Part shown: in pieces, positions 1 to 7,005 of the stretch
Layout of the letters: each line of letters opens with the position of its first letter
Numbering within the stretch: position 1 is the stretch's first letter
Source: DASQDN01 sp035630195
GTDB taxonomy: Bacteria; Acidobacteriota; Terriglobia; Bryobacterales; Bryobacteraceae
DNA: 15,211 bases
NCBI GenBank assembly: GCA_035630195.1
Contig: DASQLD010000033.1
Span: forward strand, 1 to 15,211
Direction: 5' to 3'
Notes under the pieces: model-generated
Told to the model about the DNA's origin: nothing
The model's database searches: none
What the model saw: only the letters and a program-made list of their open reading frames with translations
Made by a program: the position numbers and the translations under genes

Positions 1-2172
1 GTCACCACGCCTGTTCTCGACCCGGTAACGCAACAGCCGTTTCCTGGCAACATCATCCCTTCAAACAGAATCACTTCCCAGTCACAAAAGATCCTGCCCT
101 ATTTTCCGCGAGTGAACCGACCGGGACAGGTTTTCAATTACGAAGTTCTGGCCCCCGTCATCACCAACAGCGACTCGACCATCCACCGACTGGATCACCG
201 CTTTGGTCCGAACGACCTGTTCTTTGCGAGGGGCGCTTACGACAACCGGTTTCGACCCGATCCCGAGTTCTTCCCGGGTTTCGTCCGCGACACCGGCCTT
301 AAGGCGTACAACATCGTTGCCAACTACACGCGTATCTGGACGCCGTCTGTCATTCAAGAAATCCGTGCATCTTACAACCGCAGCTATGTCTATCAGTCGG
401 ATCCACGAGAGAACACCGATTTCAATATCGAGCAGGAACTGGGCATACCGAACATTCCTGCGTCCGGCCAGACGAACGGCTTTCCGTGGATTGCTATTGC
501 AGGCTACTCGCCCGTAGGCGACATGACGAACAATCCTCTGCTGCAGCCCGACAATCTATATCAACTGGCAAGCAACCTTACGATCAATCGCCGACGACAC
601 ACACTGAAAATGGGTTTCGATGTCCGTCAGGTGCGTTCGGATCGAACACAGGGATTGACCGTCCGCGGACAATTCAACTTCGAGAACACCAATCCGGTTG
701 GATCGAGAAACTCGATGGCGGATTTCTTGCTCGGGCTGCCTCAGCAGAGTGTGGTCGGCAACCGTGCCTGGACGATCCGCATGCGGAACTACCGGAATGG
801 CCTGTTCATACAGGATGACTGGCGCATCTCGCAGAGCCTTACGCTCAACCTAGGTCTGCGCTATGAGCCGAGCACGCCGGTATCGGATGCGCGCGGCGAA
901 GTGACCGGGTTCGATATCACTACCGGAAGTCCCATCCCAATGCAGGCGGGAACTCCTTTCTATCCGGGAGACTGGAACAACTTCGCGCCTCGTATCGGTT
1001 TTGCGTGGCGTCCCTTCGGATCGGAGAAGACGGTCATCCGAGGTGGTTATGGCATCTACTACAACTTCACGATGAACCTGGCTCTTTTCCGGCTGGGCAG
1101 CAATCCGCCATGGGCAATCATCAATACCTTCATCGCGAATCCTGGAGCGCCGCCCATCACATGGGACAATCCCTTCCCGAGCGCAACCGCCGGAACTCCG
1201 CCGCCTCCAAACTATGGCTATATGACCAACGATTTCGGCGTGGGGTATTCGCAGCTTCGCTCGCTGCATCTTTCGCAGCAGATCGGGAACAACGATGCGA
1301 TCGAGGTCGGCTATTCGGGAAATCTCGCGCTGGGAGGCGACCGGAACGTAAATGCTAACGATGCGGCGCCCGGCCCAGGCGCGGTTCAGCCGCGGCGGCG
1401 CTTTCCACAGTATGGTGTGCTGACCGAGGTGCGCTCCGATGCCAAGAGCTTTTATAACGCCGGAACTGCGAAATATACCCGCCGGTTTAGTGATGGACTG
1501 ACTGTACTCAGCTCCTATACGTTCTCGCGATCCATCGATCAAGCCTTTTCGTCTGTGGCGGGAAACCCGACCGGCGGCGCGGTTTCGCAGACGTACTCCA
1601 ATCTTTCCCAACGTGGTCTATCTTCTTCGCATCGCAAGCACGTATGGACCACAAGCGCCGTTTACGAACTGCCCTTCGGCAAAGGCCGGGCGTTTCTCAA
1701 TCAAGGCGGATTTGTCAGCTACTTGCTCGGAGGCTGGCAACTGAGCACGATCGCGTCGGTGCAGTCTGGAGGCGCATTCGCGGTCACCGTGCAGGGCGGA
1801 GCGGCGCGCGTCAACACAGGCAGCGATCAACGGCCCAACCGGCTGAGAGACGCGAATCTTCCGGATTCCGAACGTAGCATCAATCGCTGGTTCGATACCG
1901 ACGCCTATGTTGTCGCGCCGATGTACACATTCGGTTCCGAAGAAACCCGGACTCTGATCATGCCGGGGCTGGTCAACGTGGACGTGAATATCAAGAAGGC
2001 TTTTCTCCTACGTGAGGGTATTAACCTCGAGTACCGCGCGGAGTTCTTCAACTTCTTGAACCACACCAACTTCAGTCAGCCTGGATCGGTGCTCGGCACC
2101 CCGAATTTCGGCATCATCGCTTCCTCCGGTCCGGCTCGTGTCAGCCAAATGAGTTTGAAGCTAGTATTCTGA
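1..2172 (+). CDS. TonB-dependent receptor, Oar-like, C-terminal part (5' truncated)
   Basis: This is the plug-distal and beta-barrel portion of a large outer-membrane TonB-dependent receptor of the Oar-like type expanded in Acidobacteriota. The frame is open from the first base, so the GTG at 112 is internal and the start lies left of the window; about 723 residues are visible. The visible part begins with the GNIIPSNRI segment that precedes the barrel in this family. It ends with the family signature MPGLVNVDVNIKKAF, then FRAEFFNFLNHTNF-like residues (here YRAEFFNFLNHTNF) and a terminal LKLVF, the C-terminal aromatic expected for barrel insertion. Full-length relatives usually exceed 1000 residues, so the signal peptide, carboxypeptidase-regulatory-like domain and plug are probably missing. 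The substrate cannot be read from sequence; these receptors take up oligomers such as glycans or peptides. The next gene starts 17 bp downstream, so the receptor appears to head, or sit early in, a seven-gene operon. Confidence 0.93.
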   Translation, partial: VTTPVLDPVTQQPFPGNIIPSNRITSQSQKILPYFPRVNRPGQVFNYEVLAPVITNSDSTIHRLDHRFGPNDLFFARGAYDNRFRPDPEFFPGFVRDTGLKAYNIVANYTRIWTPSVIQEIRASYNRSYVYQSDPRENTDFNIEQELGIPNIPASGQTNGFPWIAIAGYSPVGDMTNNPLLQPDNLYQLASNLTINRRRHTLKMGFDVRQVRSDRTQGLTVRGQFNFENTNPVGSRNSMADFLLGLPQQSVVGNRAWTIRMRNYRNGLFIQDDWRISQSLTLNLGLRYEPSTPVSDARGEVTGFDITTGSPIPMQAGTPFYPGDWNNFAPRIGFAWRPFGSEKTVIRGGYGIYYNFTMNLALFRLGSNPPWAIINTFIANPGAPPITWDNPFPSATAGTPPPPNYGYMTNDFGVGYSQLRSLHLSQQIGNNDAIEVGYSGNLALGGDRNVNANDAAPGPGAVQPRRRFPQYGVLTEVRSDAKSFYNAGTAKYTRRFSDGLTVLSSYTFSRSIDQAFSSVAGNPTGGAVSQTYSNLSQRGLSSSHRKHVWTTSAVYELPFGKGRAFLNQGGFVSYLLGGWQLSTIASVQSGGAFAVTVQGGAARVNTGSDQRPNRLRDANLPDSERSINRWFDTDAYVVAPMYTFGSEETRTLIMPGLVNVDVNIKKAFLLREGINLEYRAEFFNFLNHTNFSQPGSVLGTPNFGIIASSGPARVSQMSLKLVF

Positions 2173-2178
2173 AGTCCC

Positions 2179-2183
2179 GGGGA
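2179..2183 (+). promoter_or_regulatory. Shine-Dalgarno-like GGGGA before TTG start
   Basis: GGGGA lies 6 nt before the TTG at 2190. It is a modest match, but it agrees with the conserved protein start of the M81 family, which begins a few residues before the QESNTFSP motif. The alternative ATG at 2211 would remove the conserved first strand. Confidence 0.45.
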
Positions 2184-2189
2184 CTCCTA

Positions 2190-3671
2190 TTGCGAATCGC
2201 GATTGCATCTATGCTGCAGGAGAGCAACACGTTCTCTCCCGTTTACACGCGGTACGAAGACTTCACGCCCGTTTTCGGCAAAGCGGTGCTGGAGCGGCAT
2301 CGGGGCAAGCTGACCGAAATGGGTGGCTTCCTCGATGTGCTGGATAAGGCCAAAGTCGAAGTAGCACCGGTCTGCGCCGCGTGGGCGATTACTGCGAACC
2401 GGCTGGTGCGTGCGGATTTCGAAAAACTCGTAGACGCGTTTGAGGAAGGGCTGCGAAAGGCCCGTCCCGATGCGCTGCTTCTGGCGATGCATGGCGCGCA
2501 GACGGCGGAAGGCGAAGATGATGTGGAGGGCCACGTTCTCTCCATCGCGCGAAAGGTGCTTGGACCGAACTTGCCCATCGTGATGTCGTTGGACCTGCAC
2601 GGCAACATCACCCAGCGCATGGTGAACGAAGCCGATGCCATCGTCGGTTACCATACGTACCCGCACGTAGACATGTTCGAAGTTGGCCAGAAGGCGTCGC
2701 GGCTTATGCTGCGCATCCTGAAGGGCCAGTGCAAGCCGGCGATGGCGTTCCGCAAGCTGCCTCTTATTATTCCTCCCGAGAACTCGCAGACGCATCGCGG
2801 TCCGATGTCGAAGCTGATTCGCAGCGCGCAGGCTCTTGAAGCGAGCGGAAAAGCAGAAGCAGTCTCGATCTTTCCGGTGCAGCCGTGGATGGACATTGCT
2901 GAGATGGGCTGCGCCGTGGTGGCGGTTACCAACGGCGATGGACGGGCTGCGCAGAAGCATGCCGATGCTCTGGCAGTACGGCTATGGAACAACAAGAAGG
3001 CATATGAGGTGAAACTGCATTCGGTGCCGGATGCGCTCGTCGCTGCGGAGAAGATTAAGGGCGGACCTGTCGTGCTCGCGGAATCTTCTGACAGCACGGG
3101 ATCAGGCTCGCCGGGTGACAGCACCGGAGTATTAAAGCACCTCTTAAAGACACGCTTGTCGGGGCCGGTGGCGATCTTTCTGGTGGACCCTGCTGCCGTA
3201 GCGAAGGCTGTCGAAGCGGGTGTCGGCGCCACTGTGAAGATGTCGATCGGAGGCGCCTTCGATAAGAAGAACTCGAAGCCGGTTTCGATCACCGCATACG
3301 TACGGCTGATTTCCGATGGCCGCTGGATAGCCCGCGCACGCGGCTACAACACGGGCATCACGACTTCCATGGGGAGGGCCGCTGTTCTGGAAGTGGGACA
3401 GGTGCAGATCCTGATCGCAGAGCGCTCCTCCATGACTGTCGACCCGGAGCTGTTTCGAAGCCATGGTATCGATCCGGTCTACTGCAAAATCGTAGTCGTG
3501 AAGTCGCCCAACGGGTTCCGCGCCGCCTACGAGCCAATCGCGAAGGGCATCTTTATGGTGGATACACCCGGCGTCAGCACGGCTAACTTCGCAAAACTGC
3601 CGTTCAAACGCGTTCCCCGGCCCATCTACCCGCTCGATCCTGCTACACCCACTCCCGAAGGGCTTTCATGA
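2190..3671 (+). CDS. M81 family metallopeptidase (MlrC-like)
   Basis: This 493-residue protein belongs to peptidase family M81, typified by microcystinase MlrC, which cleaves linearised microcystin and its tetrapeptide in Sphingomonads. The two expected parts are present: an N-terminal DUF1485-type domain (about 1-290) and a C-terminal MlrC domain (about 295-480, starting near VVLAESSDSTGSGSPGD). Likely metal and catalytic residues are Glu11 in QESNTFSP, His101 in AMHGAQ, Asp135 and His137 in SLDLHGN, and His155/His159 in YHTYPH. No signal peptide is seen, so it is probably cytoplasmic. The TTG start fits the family N-terminus. The stop overlaps the ATG of the MFS transporter by 4 bp, suggesting translational coupling and a shared substrate or product. 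Most M81 members are not microcystinases and their substrates are unknown, so the family is firm but microcystin activity is not claimed. Confidence 0.93.
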   Translation: MRIAIASMLQESNTFSPVYTRYEDFTPVFGKAVLERHRGKLTEMGGFLDVLDKAKVEVAPVCAAWAITANRLVRADFEKLVDAFEEGLRKARPDALLLAMHGAQTAEGEDDVEGHVLSIARKVLGPNLPIVMSLDLHGNITQRMVNEADAIVGYHTYPHVDMFEVGQKASRLMLRILKGQCKPAMAFRKLPLIIPPENSQTHRGPMSKLIRSAQALEASGKAEAVSIFPVQPWMDIAEMGCAVVAVTNGDGRAAQKHADALAVRLWNNKKAYEVKLHSVPDALVAAEKIKGGPVVLAESSDSTGSGSPGDSTGVLKHLLKTRLSGPVAIFLVDPAAVAKAVEAGVGATVKMSIGGAFDKKNSKPVSITAYVRLISDGRWIARARGYNTGITTSMGRAAVLEVGQVQILIAERSSMTVDPELFRSHGIDPVYCKIVVVKSPNGFRAAYEPIAKGIFMVDTPGVSTANFAKLPFKRVPRPIYPLDPATPTPEGLS

Positions 3672-4945
3672 TGACGTCCAGGGTCCGCTGGTCGGTCGTC
3701 CTGCTGGCGTTGCTGATAAACATGATCTGCTATACGGATCGTGTCGCCATTGCTGTTGCCGGCCCGGAGATGCGGAAAGCCTTCGATCTTTCTCAGTCGC
3801 AGATGGGGCTGGTGTTCAGCATCTTCAGCCTCTCGTACTTTTTGGGGCAGACACCTTGGGGCATCGCAGCAGACCGGTATGGCGCCCGCACCCTTGTGAG
3901 TCTTGCGGTGGCAGGCTGGTCCGTTTTCACCATTTTTACGGCTTACGCGTGGAGTTTCCTGTCTCTGATGGGGATTCGCTTCACGTTTGGGGCATTGGAA
4001 GCGGCGCTTTCGCCGTCCGTCGCCTCAGCGTTTAATCGGTGGATACCCTCGTCGGAACGTTCTTCGGCTTTCGGCGCGTTCCTCGGCGGCGGACGGCTCG
4101 GCGGCGCCCTCACGCCACCCATTGCAGGTCTTATCCTGCTGCATTACGGCTGGCGAACGCCTTTCGTCGCCTTTGGCCTCGTCGGTCTATTAGGCGCAGT
4201 AGCGTGGTTCTGGTGGTTCCGCAACGAACCCGAGGAGCATCCTGCCATGACTCAGGCCGAACTGGTGAAGATCCACGCGGGAATGACGGAGAGTACTCGT
4301 CAAGTCACAAAGACTCCCTGGTCCGAACTGCTCTCCTCGAGTCGTCTATGGTGCCTGCTCGCAGCGGCTTTCGGTTCGACTTTCCTGTGGCAGTTCTATA
4401 TCACCTGGTTCCCCACATACCTGCGTGAAAACCGGGGCATGTCTGTCTCGGAAGCCGGCTATTACGCCAGCATTCCGTTTCTTCTGGGTGTTGGCGCAAC
4501 ATGGGCGGGGGGAATTCTGACCGATTCGATCGGACGCCGCACAGACGATCGTTTCGCTCGAACACTCATCGGATTAGTGTCGTTGTGCGCGGCGGCGTTG
4601 CTGATGTCTGCCGGCCTGTGGTGTGCTCAAGCCGGTCTCGCGGCGCTCCTGATGGGTTGTGCCGCGGGCGCCGTGGACCTTTATTTGGGAGCAGCGTGGG
4701 CCTCCGCCATTGATATCGGTGGAGCCTCAGGAGGCGCGGTCGCGGGTCTGATGAATGCAGCTTCGAATTGCGCGGGATTCGCATCGCCTGCCCTAATGGG
4801 TTGGGTTCTGCAAACTTCAGGCGATTGGAATTTCGTACTGTTCCTGGGCGTCGGCATGACGGCCGTCTCTGCCGTTCTGTGGCTATTCGTGAATCCGCGC
4901 CGTCCACAACCAATGACCCAGCTCGCAGGAGCGGGAAAGCCGTAG
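3668..4945 (+). CDS. MFS transporter, anion:cation symporter (ACS)-like
   Basis: This 425-residue inner-membrane carrier of the major facilitator superfamily has two blocks of about six hydrophobic segments, separated by a polar loop near 185-225. The start of TM1 carries the INMICYTDRVAIAVA pattern, and the TM2-TM3 loop holds motif A as GIAADRYGAR (65-74). Arg103, followed by GALEAALSP, resembles the TM4 signature of the ACS family, whose members carry organic anions such as hexuronates, glucarate or phthalate with a cation. A GAAWASAIDIGG segment near 341-352 lies in the C-terminal half. GAAGGG-like GAAGGG at 3657-3662 is the ribosome site, 5 nt before the ATG. The start overlaps the M81 stop as ATGA; a second ATG follows directly at 3671. 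It may import or export a small acidic product linked to the M81 enzyme. The substrate is inferred only from family resemblance. Confidence 0.92.
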   Translation: MMTSRVRWSVVLLALLINMICYTDRVAIAVAGPEMRKAFDLSQSQMGLVFSIFSLSYFLGQTPWGIAADRYGARTLVSLAVAGWSVFTIFTAYAWSFLSLMGIRFTFGALEAALSPSVASAFNRWIPSSERSSAFGAFLGGGRLGGALTPPIAGLILLHYGWRTPFVAFGLVGLLGAVAWFWWFRNEPEEHPAMTQAELVKIHAGMTESTRQVTKTPWSELLSSSRLWCLLAAAFGSTFLWQFYITWFPTYLRENRGMSVSEAGYYASIPFLLGVGATWAGGILTDSIGRRTDDRFARTLIGLVSLCAAALLMSAGLWCAQAGLAALLMGCAAGAVDLYLGAAWASAIDIGGASGGAVAGLMNAASNCAGFASPALMGWVLQTSGDWNFVLFLGVGMTAVSAVLWLFVNPRRPQPMTQLAGAGKP

Positions 4946-4957
4946 AATCGAGATTAG

Positions 4958-7003
4958 ATGTCGAAACTGAGTCTGACATTGTGTTTCGCCATCGGGCTGG
5001 CAGGAGCCATCGATCCCGATCTGCCTTCGCCGGCTCCAGTTGTCCGCTCTGCATTCCCGGCCGGCGTGCAGCGCGGAACAAGCGCGGAAGTAGAACTGAA
5101 AGGGCAGAACCTCCACGATACGCGCACCGTGGAGTTTGCCGGGCGTGGTGTGAAGGCCGAGGTTATTTCTTCGTTCGGCTCGAAAGTCAAGCTCAAGATA
5201 ACGGCCGTGGCTGATGCCGAAGTCGGGCGCAGAGACTACCGACTGACTACAGCGCGCGGTGTCTATGTAGGAGTCTTCGACATCGGAGCCCTATCTGAAA
5301 CGATCGAGAAAGAAAATAACGACGACTGGCGGAAACCGCCGTCTATCTCGCTGCCGATCCTGGTCAACGGAGAGATCGGTAGCGAAGACTGGGATCATTT
5401 CAAGTTCCACGCCGAAGCCGGGCAAACGATGATCTTCGATGTCAGCGCAACGCGGCACGGCTCGCGGCTGGATGCCGATGTTGCCGTTCTCGATGAAGGC
5501 GGCGAAGAACTGGCGTGGGTGGACGACACCACGATCTTCGGCGACCCTCATCTGAAATTCACGTTCGCGAAGACGGGGGATTATGTGGTCCGCGTGGGAT
5601 CGCTTAACGGCGGGGGCAACTACCGGCTTTCCGCGGGAGTCTTGCCTTATGCGCGACGCACGTTTCCTGCCGGGCTCGAAGCCGGGAAACCGACGGTGAT
5701 CACATTTACGGGATCGCTGCTGGATGGAGTGGATGAAATCTGGATAGGTGACCGGCTGGCGAAAGGACATGTCCTTAGTAAGTCTGCGGGCCAGGTCCGC
5801 GCACGGTTCACAATACCCAAAGAGACATCAGTAGGTTCCTATCGCGTGCACCTCGCCGCTTCAGGCAAGGAAGTGGCGACGCCGACTGAGATCCGCGTAT
5901 CCAGGCTGCCCGAACTGACAATCACGAAGCCTTCACCCGAGTGGAAATCTGCGCAACCGATTCCGGCATCGGTTGTGTTGAACGGGATCATCGATCAGCC
6001 GAAAGCATCCCACTGGTTCCGTTTTGACGCCCAGCGCGGCGACACATTTCTCTTTCGCGCCGAATCCATGAAGCTCGGCTATCATCTTGATCCCACGATT
6101 ACGGTGTTGGATGCCGACGGCAAAAGTGTGGCGTTTGCTGACGATCCCGGCATTGATGACCGCTCTGACGAATATCAGATCGACCCCGATCTCAGCCTCC
6201 GCTGCGAAAAAGCCGGACCTTACTACGTCGCCATCCGCGACAGCATGTATCGCGGAGGCCACCAGTTGCTTTACCGCCTGACCGTAAGGAAACAGGCTCC
6301 GGACTTTATCCTGGAATTACGTGAGTCTCTCAAGTCGTTTTATGTGGGGCAGCAGGACACGCTGCAGGTGCGGGTGCGACGCCGCTCCGGATGGAACTCT
6401 CCGGTTGAGGTTTGGACGGAGGGTTTGCCCACCGGCGTGGTTGCTGATCGACAGACAGCGGATGTCAAGGATTCCATCGTGAAAGATACTTGCGGCGTAG
6501 AACGTGTGATCGATGGGACGATTGTGCTCTTGCCGGTGCGAGTGGAAGCCAGTCCAACAGGCACTTTCGATTTCAAGGTTAAAGGACGGGGAGTGATGGA
6601 TGGAAAAACGGTGGAGCGCGAAGCCATCGTGCGCTACAACCATGCGTCCGCGGGCTACGTTTACGGACCGATGCAGATACAGCGCGGAGAGTTCACGGTG
6701 GCGGAACCTCCGAGAGTGCTGATCACCGGTCCCGACAATGTAGACGCCGGAAGCCCGCTGAAGCTCCGCGTTCGCAGATTTGGCGAAGCTAAGCAAACCG
6801 CCGTGACGCTGCGCCCCAAGTCGCCGGCCGGTTCGCTCCGCATATCTCCTGTCCGTGTTCAGACGGGCGCCAGTGAAGCAACTCTCAAGTTTGAAGGGGA
6901 AGTGGGCGCGAGTGGAGTTCCAGTGGTCTTTGAAGTGGTTTCTGATACAGACGGTACAGTGATCGGCGAATCGGCGCCGATTCTGATTGAAGCAAGGAAG
7001 TAA
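4958..7003 (+). CDS. Secreted protein with duplicated TIG-like + PPC module
   Basis: This 681-residue exported protein has a short hydrophobic N-terminus (about 1-18, ending GLAGA) that looks like a Sec signal. It contains a clear internal duplication. Module one has an IPT/TIG-like segment beginning FPAGVQRG (33) and a bacterial pre-peptidase C-terminal (PPC) domain at about 130-228. Module two has a TIG-like segment beginning FPAGLEAG (236) and a second PPC domain at about 335-445. Both PPC domains have the usual order of 'SDxF/HxFRF', a central 'LDP.I.VLD..G' with acidic DD residues, and a closing aromatic strand. The C-terminal 230 residues are beta-rich and probably Ig-like. No catalytic motif is seen, so it is likely a binding or scaffold protein outside the cytoplasm. 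It precedes the DUF1549/DUF1553 gene by 2 bp, an arrangement frequent in Planctomycetes and Acidobacteriota. Its ribosome site is weak (GAG at 4950-4952). Confidence 0.88.
   Translation: MSKLSLTLCFAIGLAGAIDPDLPSPAPVVRSAFPAGVQRGTSAEVELKGQNLHDTRTVEFAGRGVKAEVISSFGSKVKLKITAVADAEVGRRDYRLTTARGVYVGVFDIGALSETIEKENNDDWRKPPSISLPILVNGEIGSEDWDHFKFHAEAGQTMIFDVSATRHGSRLDADVAVLDEGGEELAWVDDTTIFGDPHLKFTFAKTGDYVVRVGSLNGGGNYRLSAGVLPYARRTFPAGLEAGKPTVITFTGSLLDGVDEIWIGDRLAKGHVLSKSAGQVRARFTIPKETSVGSYRVHLAASGKEVATPTEIRVSRLPELTITKPSPEWKSAQPIPASVVLNGIIDQPKASHWFRFDAQRGDTFLFRAESMKLGYHLDPTITVLDADGKSVAFADDPGIDDRSDEYQIDPDLSLRCEKAGPYYVAIRDSMYRGGHQLLYRLTVRKQAPDFILELRESLKSFYVGQQDTLQVRVRRRSGWNSPVEVWTEGLPTGVVADRQTADVKDSIVKDTCGVERVIDGTIVLLPVRVEASPTGTFDFKVKGRGVMDGKTVEREAIVRYNHASAGYVYGPMQIQRGEFTVAEPPRVLITGPDNVDAGSPLKLRVRRFGEAKQTAVTLRPKSPAGSLRISPVRVQTGASEATLKFEGEVGASGVPVVFEVVSDTDGTVIGESAPILIEARK
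6994..7000 (+). promoter_or_regulatory. Shine-Dalgarno AAGGAAG
   Basis: AAGGAAG sits 5 nt before the ATG at 7006 and abuts the stop codon of the preceding gene (7001-7003). It fixes the start of the DUF1549/DUF1553 protein and supports coupled translation. Confidence 0.65.
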
Positions 7004-7005
7004 CG

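Noticed and set aside
850..1611. 253-codon open frame on the minus strand inside the receptor gene
   Set aside because: It is the antisense shadow of a well-conserved TonB receptor; the translation is Arg-rich with no recognisable domain and no ribosome site.
2187..2960. 257-codon minus-strand frame opposite the M81 gene
   Set aside because: Its peptide is His/Arg-rich and lacks any family motif, while the opposite strand carries all M81 signatures across the same bases.
2190..3671. Naming the gene mlrC with microcystinase function
   Set aside because: The rest of the mlr cluster (mlrA, mlrB, mlrD) is not seen, and M81 members are widespread with unknown substrates.
4768..5214. 148-codon plus-strand frame spanning the MFS/PPC junction
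   Set aside because: It overlaps two genes with clear domains, and its translation is low-complexity Arg/Ser-rich without similarity to a known fold.
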